Part shown: piece by piece, positions 21,415-32,677 of the stretch | Numbering within the stretch: the first letter of the stretch is position 1 | Layout of the letters: each line of letters begins with the position of its first letter | Origin: Plumapathes pennacea | Taxonomy: Eukaryota > Cnidaria > Anthozoa > Antipatharia > Myriopathidae | DNA length: 64,000 bases | Direction of reading: 5' to 3' | Assembly: GCA_964036295.1 (NCBI GenBank) | Contig: OZ038468.1 | Location: 9,992,183 to 10,056,182 of the forward strand | Notes under the pieces: model-generated | What the model saw: the letters and a program-made list of their open reading frames with translations, nothing else | Databases searched by the model: none | Told to the model about the DNA's origin: nothing | Position numbers and translations under genes: made by a program

Positions 21415-21874
21415 CTAAATTAAATCGAAAATCTTTACAAGAAACTTGATGCACAGCTCTCCATCATTTCCGGTGAACCTCTCCAGATCTAGCTTCCTTC
21501 CAAAACTCTTTCCTTCCTCCAGCGTTACTTCCTTCAGGGGGTAAACCACTTGATCGCCATGTCCTGGCTTAAGGACTATCCTGAAAATATTAAAATAGGC
21601 GCTCAAATCGGGGCTTAACTAAAGAATACCCTGCACTTGCAACTTCTGATATAAACACAGCGAGACTCTCGTAGGGCATTCTATGAGTGGAACGAACGGT
21701 GTGAAAACATACCATCCTTCTACTCATGTCTCTTGTACTAACTTTGATATTCGTTACCTTATTTCCGCCGTGACAGGATTTACTGCAGCAACCAACTGTA
21801 ACAAGTTTTGTTGCGTGACAACACGGCAGATGCTTGGATTCAAGTTTGGTGTGGCAAGTGTCTGCACGCACCAT
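21415..21874 (-). CDS. Possible two-exon gene end, unidentified
   Basis: An upstream frame on the minus strand ends at a donor-like AAG|GTAACG near 21,755. After an acceptor (TTAATATTTTCAG) the frame 21,580-21,415 has good protein composition (GDQVVYPLKEVTLEEGKSFG, then FTGNDGELCIKFLVKIFDL) and ends in TAG. The family is not recognised. It lies downstream of the TRAF-like pseudogene on the same strand but does not look like a MATH domain. Confidence 0.3.
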
Positions 21875-21946
21875 ATGAATTGTTGAATAAGCAATCTCTG
21901 GACTACAGCGAGACTCCCAAGAGTGATCAACTTCTTTTTTTCTTTT

Positions 21947-22300
21947 TCAATTTCTCACCCGAAAAAGTATTATACAGTATGGGGAACTTGGCTTTTGATT
22001 TACTCAAATGAACCTGATTAAACTATAAGTTATAATTACAACACTCGTACATTTGCTTCAAAAGGATGAGAGAATCTACATTTTAAGTTTGGGAGTAATT
22101 GCGTGACTCTCATTTTCATGCATAATTGTTTTGACAGTTTGACTTCGAACATTTGTTTCTAACCGCAGGCCACGATTAATCTAGCCTGCGCTTCATTACT
22201 TACCTGTTTTTCGTCTTCTAAATTGCGTTTCTTCTACCAAGCTTTCTAAATTTCCAGTCGGCCTGTTTCATTCTGAGCTATTATCACCGCGGTTTTGATG
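21947..22300 (-). mobile_element. Repeat R1 fragment
   Basis: It matches the 3' half of R1 in reverse orientation (TTTGACAGTTTGACTTCGAA, GGCCACGATTAATC, ACCTGATTAAACTATAAG), as in 46,150-46,570, but more diverged. It lacks the CTAG terminus. Confidence 0.65.
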
Positions 22301-22603
22301 AATTCACGGTTGTTTGATGAGCACATGTTAAAGCTGAAAAACCCAACCGGGAGCCACTTCAGCTTGTCGAAATGGTATCGTTTGATTATGTTTGCATTCC
22401 TTCGCTTAGTTTTGACCAGCTGGACGAAGAAAAATGCGAAAGTGAATATAATGAACAAAAACCGCAAGAGCGTAAGTATACGTCAACAAAAATCTCACGC
22501 TACATACTTTGAAACTCAGCCAAGAAAAAACGCCGCTTGCACGTGAACATTATCCAATCAAAATATAGTATTTTTGCTTACACGTCAATCAAAATTCAAA
22601 ATC

Positions 22604-24168
22604 CTAGAGGGGGGACTTCTTTGACCAATTGTCATGATACCTACGCTGTGGTTTTCGGGTGAAGACAATTATATGCTGGGCCCTTAGGCCCAGCATAAAA
22701 AGATGCCGTAATCCTTCTTGAACTGGATGATTCCCCTGATGCGATGAGAGGCTTGTACAACGTGGCTCCTCTATGTTGGACAATTCTTTGAATCGAGGAA
22801 TATTCCACCGAAAAGAAATAATCATGGCCTCCTTTCTGATCAAGCTTTCCTGGTGCGACTTCTGCGGAATATTGGAACGTTATTGATCATTTACTGGGCC
22901 CTTCTCAGAACATTTCATGATTCCTTTGACTAATAATAATTATATTCTATTCTACTTTCTTTTTTCTATCTTGATTTTGCTGCAATTGTTTGCTCCCAAC
23001 TGAACCCTGCTTCTAATTCTCTTTAATAAAGTATCAGTCTTTCTTGCCTTTTCGGCAATCAGCCGACACAGCCGCTGAATCTCTGCAAATTGCATCTGGT
23101 GGTGGCTTGACGCCGCTTCCGATTGGTGCTCAATGCAGTCTTGCCGCCGTTTAATAGCTTTGCAGCCCTTGACACTACAGGCTCTAACCCTGCGTTGGCA
23201 CCGATGCAGATGCATATGGATGTGGCATCTACACAGATAAAAGAAACAAGGCTTTATGGTCTCTTACTGTTAAAACCTGAATCAGACGTCACTAAGTGCT
23301 GGGTGGATAATTTAGAGGAAAGGGAATAAGGTCAGCTTTAATATTTCAAGAAACATTTATATTTTTGTTAGAAGCTGAGAGAATAACCTCTCAAAATCTT
23401 TCTGTTACCTTTCTTTTCACAACCACTAAGAAACATTGAACTAATTTCATATTATGCAGGGCGGCCTCTTGGAGTGCTCTACCACACCCACCACAGCGCG
23501 TGCACCTCATAAGTCACCGTCGTGAGTTTACTGCATAGTGGTATTACATGCGCGGGAGTACTGAGCATGAGTATTACATCTAAGTTATATAGTACAATCG
23601 AATAAGGAAATCGAGAAAGTGCATAATAAAACTGAGAAGAAACAGATTATATAGAATTGAATTCATGTTGAAATTGAGATGGTAAACTCGACCAAAGTAC
23701 ATACCGAGGATATCGTTCTCCACAGCCCAGAGGGCAATCCATCGTGGAAAAAGAGCAGCCCTCTGACTCGTGGCCGGCCTGCACTTCCCGCGCAACGTCT
23801 TTATTGCACTTGGAGCAGGAGACCAGTTGCTTCGGGCACATGTCCTTGTGGTTGGCTAACTCCTCCCGCTCCATGTCCTCGTGGCAGCCTCCGTTACTGC
23901 ACTGAACCGTTTTTTTAGGGCACACTGCGTCGTGCCGTTCAGTCTCTCCGTACGTGCCCCTCCAAGTACATCCTGTGTTGGAACACTGCATAGCCAGTTT
24001 CCCTGTCAACTATGCTGATGTTAACGGTGAGACGACCAGGTAATCCCACTCTGCAAACGGGACACTTCGGGCGTGTGTTTGTCGCTCCCAACTGATCCAA
24101 ACACTTCTAGCAACCTGAGTGGCCACAAGGCAACGTAACCGGCTTCAGCATCACTCCTAAGCTGAAAT
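22604..24168 (-). pseudogene. TRAF-like gene (RING, TRAF zinc fingers, coiled coil, MATH start), decayed
   Basis: Minus-strand pieces occur in the order of a TRAF protein. At 24,168-24,010 after an acceptor-like TTTCAG is a RING-type segment (LKPVTLPCGHSGC ... KCPVCRVGL) with an in-frame TAG right after CGHSGC. At 24,009-23,705 is a TRAF-type zinc-finger exon (CSNTGCTWRGTYGETERHD, CSNGGCHEDMEREELANHKD, CSKCNKD) ending at the donor G|GTATGT. At 23,228-22,952 is another Cys/His segment (RVRACSVKGCKAIKRRQDC) leading into a helical region (EIQRLCRLIAEKARKTDTLL). At 22,843-22,604 FRWNIPRFKEL resembles the first strand of a MATH domain. TRAFs are E3 ligases and adaptors under TNF- and Toll-type receptors. 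The stop in RING, the frame change between RING and the zinc fingers, and no visible completion of MATH argue for a pseudogene. Confidence 0.7.
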
Positions 24169-26055
24169 TTTTTCAAAGAACATGGTGTTACCAGTGCGGC
24201 GTCATTGCTAACAACATAACTCTAATTGTGTGCAATAACAACTCTTCTTACCAGATCTGACACTGGAAGTTCACATCCACCTCTTCGGAAAAGATACAAT
24301 TAAAAACTGTGTCCAATAGCAAAGCCATGTCCACTGGTTATGATCCGAAATCTCAATCGTCTAAAATGCTGCTTTTCTTAAACAACCGCGTGTCGCACCT
24401 CTTACTATTAATTGTGTCTTTGTTCTGCGATCAAAACTGATATATGACGTCATACTGGTAATGATCAAACCGGACGCCGCCCTAACTGTATGCTACATGT
24501 TTTAAAGTTTCTCTCTTTGCTTCTTCAAAACGCGCAAACATGATGTTGCTTATGGAATCTTCATTTCGTTTAGTTGAGTAACGTTTATAACTTGAAAATA
24601 CAACTTAAAAATATATCAGCGCGTCTTGGATGTCCCGAATGTGTGGTCGTGGAACAATAGCCTAACAGTTGTTCAGATGTCAACTGAATCTCGCACTAAT
24701 GATTCACAAATTTTCTCGTTCTTCCCGTGCCCGGCTTGAATATTTCTCTATCAAAACTCTTAGTAAAATATCTGGACTCAGAGATTTGGGCACGATTAAG
24801 ATAATCTTAAATTAACATTGCTGTCATTTTATGCCTGAAAATGAGAAGCTTCATTCAGTAAACTATATCTGTATGTTTTGAAATTTTTAGTTGGTCTTTT
24901 ATCACAATTCTACAGAGTTGCTGGCCAAGAAATTGAAAGAATGAATTTGGATAATCCAGGATTAACTTGTTAATCGGGCTCATGAAAAACCGGGCCCTGG
25001 TTATGAAATGTGCGCCAAAAGCTGCGCCAGTGTCACAGCGGATTTGCCTCCCCCCCCAAAAAAAAACAAAAACAAAAACAAAAACAAAAACAAACAAACA
25101 AACAAATTTTAAGTATAAGAAAGATTTTCAAGTGCAAGATGTATTGTATCCGATATATTTGCAGTTTCTTATTCAATTGTGAATGTGTTTTACATTTATA
25201 TGTGAATATACGAAATGCAGTATGATTTTGAATAGCTCATCCGATGTATGAAATATCATGACGACAACTTTGTATCCGCCAACAAACCTTTATTTACAAT
25301 TACGAACTCTATGATCAATACAATAATGAAAAACGAAACAAATCCGAGAAGTCATTCCAAAATTCACTCATTCATAAAACTGCAGCAATGCACTAAGGTA
25401 ACTACAAATGGTCGGATTAAACACAGCATTTAGTGTTAAAAAGAGTACAGGCGCAAAACAAAAGAGCAAACACACCGATTAAATTTGTGATGAAGCCGCT
25501 TTAACAGCTGGTTCTCTGTAACACACAATCAAAGAAGGCGGGAAATTTTGAATTTGCATTTTCTAATGCCTGCACCCACTTGAAAACTGGCGGTTGGAAA
25601 ATGGAACACAAAACAATTAAATCAGTATATATTTGTGACTGGAGCCGTACAAAAGAGTTGGTTCTCGAGAAACAAACCTAAAATTACTTTACAACACAAT
25701 AACGCGGCGGCTAAAGCTTTTAAAGCCAATATTTCTTTGTCCATAACGCAACAATGCAATAATTAAATGGTCGAAGTCAGCACCACAATTAGCGCAACTT
25801 TGTATAAAAGAAGGCGGAAAACTTTGAATTTGTTTTGAATTTGTTTTGATATCTTTCTCTTAGCTTGTGAATGTATTCCCTTTTCAATTTTTTTCCCAAT
25901 ACCCAATAAGTTTTCGAGTTTCATCCGATATATATAATGTACTCTCACAATTTTGCATGCGCGAAGAAACGGCGCGACTGCAGCACTGCTAGAGGATTTG
26001 GTTTGGATTTGGTGGCTCTAAAGCCAAGGAGGAAGTTGTCGGTCAGGTAAAAAAA
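24169..26055. other. No gene recognised; contains a (CAAAAA)n tract
   Basis: Mostly A/T-rich. A C-run plus (CAAAAA)n then (CAAA)n lies at about 25,051-25,106. The two stretches GATTTGGTTTGG...TTGGTGGCTCTAAAGCC near 26,000 and a weaker match near 4,040 suggest an old dispersed repeat. No convincing ORF or RNA gene. Confidence 0.4.
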
Positions 26056-26440
26056 TGAACAAATCTTAGAACAAAGGCTAAATCTCAGAAGATCGTAGCA
26101 ACAAGGCTACTCTACAACTTACAATACCCCGTTCTTTATTTAAGTCGTCTGCAAAAGATCTACCTCCAGAAATTTTAGATTTTGGTCTGGATAGTACCTC
26201 GGAGGCTATTCTCCCCCTTGGCACATTGGGACGCATGAGGACGAAACCTCTATTCTTGTTCGCCTAAGATCATCTGAAGATAATAATTGATACTTCTATC
26301 ACGGATTCTGACTTAGAGGCGTTCAGTCATAATCTAATAGATGGCAGCTTTGCACCATTGGCTTTTCAGCCAAGTGCAAATGCCAATTGTCTGAATCTAC
26401 GGTTCCTCTCGTACTGAGCAGAAATGTGCCACAACACTGT
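26056..26440 (-). rRNA. 28S rRNA 3'-end fragment (pseudogene)
   Basis: The minus strand reads like the last 380 bases of animal 28S rRNA. It has the sarcin-ricin loop (AGTACGAGAGGAACC at 26,415-26,401), GCCAATGGTGCAAAGCTGCC, ATTATGACTGAACGCCTCTA, GGGGTATTGTAAG, GTAGAGTAGCCTTGTTGCTA and CTGAGATTTAGCCTTTGTTC, close to the mature 3' end. Many substitutions are present (for example, an A/T-rich version of the variable segment), and the match ends abruptly a few bases upstream of the sarcin-ricin loop. It is therefore a dispersed, diverged fragment and not a working rDNA unit; no 18S, 5.8S or ITS is nearby. Confidence 0.85.
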
Positions 26441-26647
26441 TGCGCTCACTGCGGACACAAATGTTTCTGAGGTTCAGCCCGGTTTTTCAAAGCACGATTA
26501 GGCTAGTCCTGGATTAAGTTCAGTCGGTGGAAATCGAGCAGTCGCCTACATAAAGTTTACAGGATCCAAGTCCACTGTGATTTATTTCACCTGGTTCACT
26601 GAGTCGGCGTCTAAATCTCATTAAGGGATAAACCAGGTTAAAATATG

Positions 26648-27996
26648 CATGGCCAGAAATAGCGGACACGCATGCGCATTAGGGGCTGCAATTTATTTGG
26701 CTTTCAGTGTAAACTAAAAAAGGGACTTTACTATGGAGATGGACACAAAAATCATCGTACCTTTGAACTAGAGACTAAATAGCATGCTGTTCAACTGGAT
26801 TCTCTTATAATACAAGGATACCGAAAATATTAACACAAAATCAGTAGCTGTCCACATGTACTTCTTGCGTTTTTCCAATGTAAAGATGCAAGACACGTCT
26901 AAGAGACAACAGTATGGCAGACAAGCTGAAAACGGCATACTGGATGAGAGTAGCTGACCGTTTTGCCTCGAAGTTGTTGAAATATCGAAGCTGTTCAATT
27001 GGTTCTTGCTTCGAGAAAGCTCATTCTTTTGAAAAAACCTAATAGTAACCCTCGGCACTTTGTATCTCTTGTGTTTTTGGATTATGAAGATGTGTTTTGT
27101 TGAATTATAGCCTCACAATCACTCGATACGCACGCTTAGTGAAGCAAGGTTCGATGCTACTCGCGATCGGTTTTAGCTCCCTCTGATCGGCCCCGGCGAT
27201 CGACGAAGTTGTTCAAAGCAAACTGTGTAGCCTTGGGAGTAAACCATCCTTCAAAGTGAGTTCAGGATTTGTTTTGGGAATTTAATGGCGCTTTGAAAGA
27301 GACGTCGCAAATCATGGCGCATAAATACGGTTGTTCAAGAACGGACAAGGATTGAAACTCTGCCCAGCAAAGCAGGATCTGTTTTAATACCGCTAAATTG
27401 TAAGACTTGTTCATCCTTTCTTCTAACTTCAGCATAGAATTTGCAATTAAGCTACAGTACCAAGTTTTACAAAACTGACCGTGCGTGTTACCAGTCGCTT
27501 TAAAACACTTCAGCTTTTTCATTCGCTGCAGGCTGTTTCCAATAATCACTACGATCTTGGAACAGTTTTTCAGCAATCGCAGTGATCGTAGCAATCCAGC
27601 GGTCTCTGAACACTTTTCTGAGCGATCGCAGTGATTGAGTAATCGCAGTAATTGATTGCAATCCGGCATACTTCAGCTAATTGTACGTTTGGTAAACAAA
27701 CTGCTGCCCGCGATTTTGGGCGGGAAAAGCTGCCGCGGACGCACATTGTGGCGGGAAATACCCGGCCTTTCCAGCTTCCTGATTGGCCGTTTTAAATGTT
27801 TAAATGCCTAAATTAGCGTTAAAAACAACCCAAAGCGTAAAAAAATATCGGAAAAACCTCTTCTTCGCGAGAAAGTAGATGTCCAACTGTGCAACTGGAG
27901 ATGATCCACTTTCGCATTAGCCGCCATCTTGTTTTTGGTGGAACGGGGCCCGCTGACAATGCTGCAGGCTCAGAATGTCCGCTATTTCTGGCCATG
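26648..27996. mobile_element. DNA transposon-like element T1, copy 1
   Basis: The termini are inverted repeats beginning CATGGCCAGAAATAGCGGAC. A second copy at 33,822-34,977 is closely similar along its whole length. This copy has about 190 additional bases at 27,765-27,955. Internal features include TCGCAGTGATTG/TCGCAGTGATCG words at 27,570-27,660 and a TGGCGGGAAATACCCGGC motif near 27,750. No transposase is visible; the 135-codon minus-strand ORF at 27,262-27,669 is interrupted in copy 2, so it is unlikely to be coding. The superfamily is unknown and no target duplication is evident here. Confidence 0.75.
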
Positions 27997-28735
27997 GACG
28001 CTTTTAAAAAATCGGCCCGAAGTGTCCTGGCGCGAGAACCATTGTTACGTGTTGTCTGAAATGCGGCTTAGTTTCCAATATTAGTCAACTATTTATACTC
28101 CATGAAAGAACATGTGTTAAATTTTATGCTATAACATTATAAGTAGTTTTGTCTCGCGATCCGACATGTGACCAAATACCGTAACAATATCATCTGTATT
28201 AGCAAGAAACATAGATAATTTGATCTTATGAGTTTTCTTCCCGCTGTGCTGGAGGGTCACATATACTACTGTCGTGGAGGTCACTATATTTGGCAGTTGC
28301 TAACAACCGAAGATTAGTGTTATTTTTGGGTATGTGTCGGAACTTTACTGTAGTATTACTACAATAATTGAACAACGTTATATCGGCAGGTTAATATGTC
28401 TTTACATCTAAGTAACAAAGGGAAAATCGGAACAGCATTTTTAGTATGCTAGATACGACACGGTTATACGTTGCCAAGTGATAGATACATTTGTATAACT
28501 TTGTATTTTCTCCAGAGAGAATGTATATAATAGATCGTCAAGACAAAATATGTATACTCTTGACAAACATGTTTAATCAAACAACAACTTCGACAAGTAG
28601 TTACCAAATCACAAGATATCAGTTGAAATATCACGTGTCTTTTTACACAGCCCATACATTGTTCTTCGTCGATAAGAGAAAATAATGATTTAAAAATCAA
28701 ACTGGAACATTAACGAACTGCAATGAAAGAACGTT
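27997..28735. other. No gene recognised
   Basis: A/T-rich, with overlapping short ORFs on both strands that mirror each other. I see nothing I can assign. Confidence 0.4.
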
Positions 28736-29430
28736 CAGGAAATTATGGATAACGTTCACGTCGCCTCTCCACTGCCGCCACATCATCTCATCGAGTTACG
28801 CTTGAAGGTCGCATCGCCGGATTCCCTTCTTTGCTTGATGCCAAGTTTCCGTGTGTCCCAGGCAGAATCTATGTTCTGTGTATGGACACCTGTAACGGGA
28901 TCCACGAAATTTGTAGAATGAACCACGACTCTGTGCCGAGCAACGTTTGCCAAACCATGATACGCACCCCAATCGTCCGAGTGCACTTCACTTCTGGGCT
29001 GGAGACATCGTTCGATGATTGGCAAAAGGGTGGCTCTATCTCTTCGATCAACTACTTGAAAGTATCCACGGGAAGGGCTGAACTCTGTAGTAACAATTCC
29101 AAAGACCCAGCTCTCCGCCCTCGGTCTTCTACCACTATGGAACTAAAGACAATTTTCTATAATTATTAATTATGCAATTAGACAGGCTATTTGGATCGCC
29201 AAAAAAATCCCGTAAAATTGGATCGGTGCGAGGATTGACGATATGGACAATCGGTGAAGATATTTCAGAGGATACATTTCGGTCGCTAACTACCTAATTA
29301 TGGCCAGATAAAAGAACAAGTGCATATAATCAGTTCCAATTATTAAACACTGGGTTATATCTCTGCCACCTGGAGAGTATGTATAAGTACCTTGGCTTTG
29401 TGATTGAATTTACTTTCACACAATACATAG

Positions 29431-29590
29431 ATCTTATTAACCGAGCGCGCGGTCCGTACAGTAAGTTATGGACCGAGTTTTTTTCGTCGCCTTATGGCCC
29501 GAGCGCGCTTCGCGCGAGGGCCATAAGGCGACGAAAAAAACGAGGATCCATAACTTACAGTACGGACCAAGCAAACGAGGTTAATAAGAT
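29431..29590. mobile_element. Near-perfect palindromic MITE (160 bp)
   Basis: It begins ATCTTATTAACC and ends GGTTAATAAGAT. The arms share GGTCCGTAC, GTAAGTTATGGA and TCGTCGCCTTATGGCC, and meet at GCGCGCTTCGCGCG. It would fold into one long hairpin. A single-arm copy is at 6,017-6,092. Confidence 0.9.
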
Positions 29591-30616
29591 ATTTATTATA
29601 TGGCTTTAGATCTTTCGGCAAACACAAAACAAGGCCCCAACGAGTACTCGTCTCGTTCATTCAACAACATCAATCGCGATCAGGCATGAATTACGCACGT
29701 TTGTTTTCACAACAAATTCAGTAACAGCTTACAATTCTACCGATTTGAAAATCTTGAAAGAAAATATGCGTCTGTCGAACCAACTGCCTCGATAAATACT
29801 AATTTGTTCTGAGCTGAATGAAATGGCCCATAGCGTGTGTCAAACAACGACACTGCAGTGAACTTTATTCGGTGAACGACTCGAACTCGCCCTTGCTTGC
29901 TCACTAAAGATTTAAAAAAACTGCAGTCTTATCTCTTTCCAGAAGAAACTGCTTTGTAACTCAGAGTATTTTTTATTCTTTTGAATAAGTTTCTTACACG
30001 TACAATAATGTAGAAGTCAAAATGGCACTAAAAGAAAATCATTTCATCACAAACTGTGACCGACACATCGTTGAAAGTTATATTATTCAAAACTCACCGC
30101 TTAATTTTCCTGCCTCCTCGTGGAGCGTTTAGGTTTCTTCCAGCAAAATAAACGTCCTCAAATCACCACGGCGTTTTTGTCCCAGTCAGTGATTTCGAAA
30201 TACAGAGTTCTCGTGCATTGTGAAAAATTATTTACAGTCTTCATAGTGCGCCATGACGAGCAAACATGTCTGCAAAACTTGATTCTTGCACGGTTTTAGT
30301 CATAACTGTTCACGGTGATTGTTCGCTTTCCACTTTCTTCCTGGCAAGTGTGCAAATTTTAACACAGAGGTGAAAGAACCCTCCATACTCTGCAGCGGTT
30401 GTTGTCAATGACGGCTGAAGTCGCAAGCAATTTTTTCCTCAGATGTTTTCCTTCTTCGTAACGGTCATTTCCAAGATTGTAAGCTTTCCCCGATCATCAT
30501 AACTTAACAGTGAGTATCCGGAACGTTTAAACTTCCCATTGCACTTCTGGGCCTTTTATGACAAACGTTTAGAAACTTTTCGAGTAATCATTTGCGATCC
30601 ACATGTGCAAACTGAT

Positions 30617-30745
30617 TTTGCGGTCCGTACAGTAAGTTATGGACCGGTAAATTTGACCAATCAGAACGTGCGTAAAATCAATTTGCGGTCCGTACAGGAA
30701 AGTATGGACCGGTAAATTAACCAATCGTAGCGTGCGTAGTATCAG
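30617..30745. repeat. Tandem pair of about 66 bp related to the MITE arm
   Basis: TTGCGGTCCGTACAGTAAGT and TTGCGGTCCGTACAGGAAAG head two adjacent units, each continuing ATGGACCGGTAAATT...CCAATC...CGTGCGTA. A related inverted version (ACCAGTCCGC...TACGGACCGGTAAATTGAAC) lies at 59,902-59,940. Confidence 0.8.
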
Positions 30746-31118
30746 TGCCATATAATAAAATACTTTATTTACCCACGTTACACTTAGGAGCTTCAATGAA
30801 ACTCGTTCAAACGTGAACGTGAACTGAAAATAAAATCTAAAACTTATACTTGCCCGAACCCTACCTCTCACTTAAAATAAATTAAACAATATTTAATATC
30901 TATGTCTTAATAATAATTAAAGTTAAGACAACCTAATTAGCCGTATATATTATTGTTAAAAATGTAACACATTATAAAAACTTTACCAAGTAAATGTAAA
31001 ACCGTCATATAATGTTAAGAAGTATTGAAGGAAAAACCTAGACGGCTTATGTCGGCAGACAATCTTTAGCCGCATATAATACAGTTACATGTAACCCCTG
31101 GTTCAAGGTCAACATTGA

Positions 31119-31250
31119 TCAAAGCGCTCCGGAAGACTTAACGTTCGGGGATTCCCTCGCAGCTGCTGGTAAATTATTCCAAAGTCTACTAGTTAAATAA
31201 GTAAAAGACTTGTGTTTCCATTCTAAGTCGAAACGTTGAAACATATCACA
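31119..31250 (-). pseudogene. LINE ORF2 C-terminal tail fragment
   Basis: The residues KSFTYLTSRLWNNLPAAARE are typical of the C-terminal end of CR1/RTE-like non-LTR retrotransposon ORF2 proteins. They happen to be in frame with the preceding Merlin exon, which makes a false 160-residue ORF. No reverse transcriptase is attached. Confidence 0.5.
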
Positions 31251-32677
31251 CATGGTGATATGGGCCGGTCCTCCAAACGGAATGAATGGTCGGCGATGGA
31301 TGTCCACAGAACAAATATCTTCCAACCTGCGATACACCTGGTTTACAAGATTACTGTTAAGGGCGAGCTTTCTCTCGGTCTTCTCCTGAGAGTCTTCCTC
31401 GGCCCAGAAATACATGATCAACAGCAAGTCGCCCAAAGAGGTCTTCGGAAACTCTGAGAAAAAGCTGTTGGTCCGCAGACTTCTCTTCTTTCTGCAGGTT
31501 CTGCACCTCCTGGCAAAGGCAAAAACCACGGCAGAGCGAATAAACAACATAATGCAAATTTGTCTCGCTGCGACTTTCATCCATCGGAAGTGCATTTTCA
31601 TGAAAAGTTATATCTTTAGTTTAAATGTAGCGGATGTTTTTAAGCATTGAAAATGATTTGAGTTAACTATGTGAACTTACCACTGGACAGAATCGATATG
31701 GGTTCTACCTCTGGCGACCAGTACCATATCCACATCACAAATAGCACACTGAAGAGGATTCGGCAGCAACGAGCGTCTCTGCAACCAATCTACCAACGCC
31801 ATTGCATTACCTCCCTTTAGATCCATAAAGTACTGTAGGTTCATTCTATAATTTTTTAGCCGACAATATTTACTCAACGAACGAAACTGAACGTGCGAAA
31901 CTGAAATAGAGGTGCGAAGTACACGTTGGCCGGAAATCGGTAGGAAGAAGAGCCTGGAAGCCACAATCGGCATTCCGTGCCCCCACCGAGTTAAAGAGAG
32001 AAACCCTGGCGGGTAAAGGAACAAATAATAATTGGATTTTTTTTTTTCAAATTTACTTCTTGATGCAGCCGGTTCAGACTTTGAAACGCAGACGAATCCG
32101 TGTTAGGCCAGAACTACTCTTGATTTAACTGTAACTTAAACGGCTGGCCTGCAAGCTTTCGTTTCTATCACATTTTTTGGCGGAGACACGCCTTGTCGGT
32201 CGCATGTGATGACGTCAGAAGGCCTGTTTTTCAGTCACGTGGCGCCATCGTGCGAGGAGCCGCGCAAGAAGAAGGCGTAAATGTGGGAGAGATTTGAAAG
32301 GGTCGATGCTGGTCTACACTCATGATAAGGTCAAAGACGAGGATAGTGTTCCAGGAGACATGCCGATCGATCAAAAAGTCGACTGGGAACTGACGAATCG
32401 AAAATTTGAGGTGAGTAATTTTTGTATTTCAATGCCATGGTCGTCATGTTCAATACGTGTGAATGCCTTTGCAGATATTTGTAGTCGAAACCTCGCTTAT
32501 TGATATCTCAAGAACATATCTAAACACCATATGAACTTGTAAATGGCTAAATCGCCCGGATATTTGGGATTTAATTGCTCGTTTTGTAATGCACGAAATT
32601 TGATTCCTCGGCGTCCTTTTGAAGATGCGGTTTAAGAAAAAACTCACAGTCGACGGGGCTTAGGTCGGTGATATATA

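Larger units (their letters stand above)
28736..31844 (-). pseudogene. Merlin (IS1595/ISXO2-like) transposase, three exons
   Basis: Exon 1 (31,844-31,681, donor CAGTG|GTAAGT) starts MNLQYFMDLKGGNAMALVDW and contains QCAICDVDMVLVARGRTH. Exon 2 (31,509 to about 31,262, acceptor TTTGCCAG) restores the codon for Trp at the junction and gives WRCRTCRKKRSLRTNSFFSE. The CxxC and CxxC pairs form the N-terminal zinc ribbon. It continues LALNSNLVNQVYRRLEDIC to RPFIPFGGP. Exon 3 (29,142 down, acceptor TTGTCTTTAG) has RRPRAESWVFGIVTTEF, the catalytic HSDDWGAYHGL, NFVDPVTGVHTQNIDSAWD and KLGIKQRR. The exon with the first catalytic Asp is missing or unclear after GGP. The C-terminal end (IRRCDLQA, then LDEMMWRQWRG) lies in another frame with a TAA, so there is one frameshift and one stop. 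The third acidic residue reads Asp where the family usually has Glu. The middle intron of about 2.1 kb has collected MITEs and a LINE tail. Inactive. Confidence 0.8.

Noticed and set aside
27262-27669. 135-residue minus-strand ORF in T1 copy 1 as a transposase
   Set aside because: No catalytic motifs, and the frame is broken in copy 2 despite high similarity.
31119-31601. Single 160-residue protein on the minus strand
   Set aside because: It is a chance in-frame fusion of a Merlin exon (above about 31,262) and a LINE tail.
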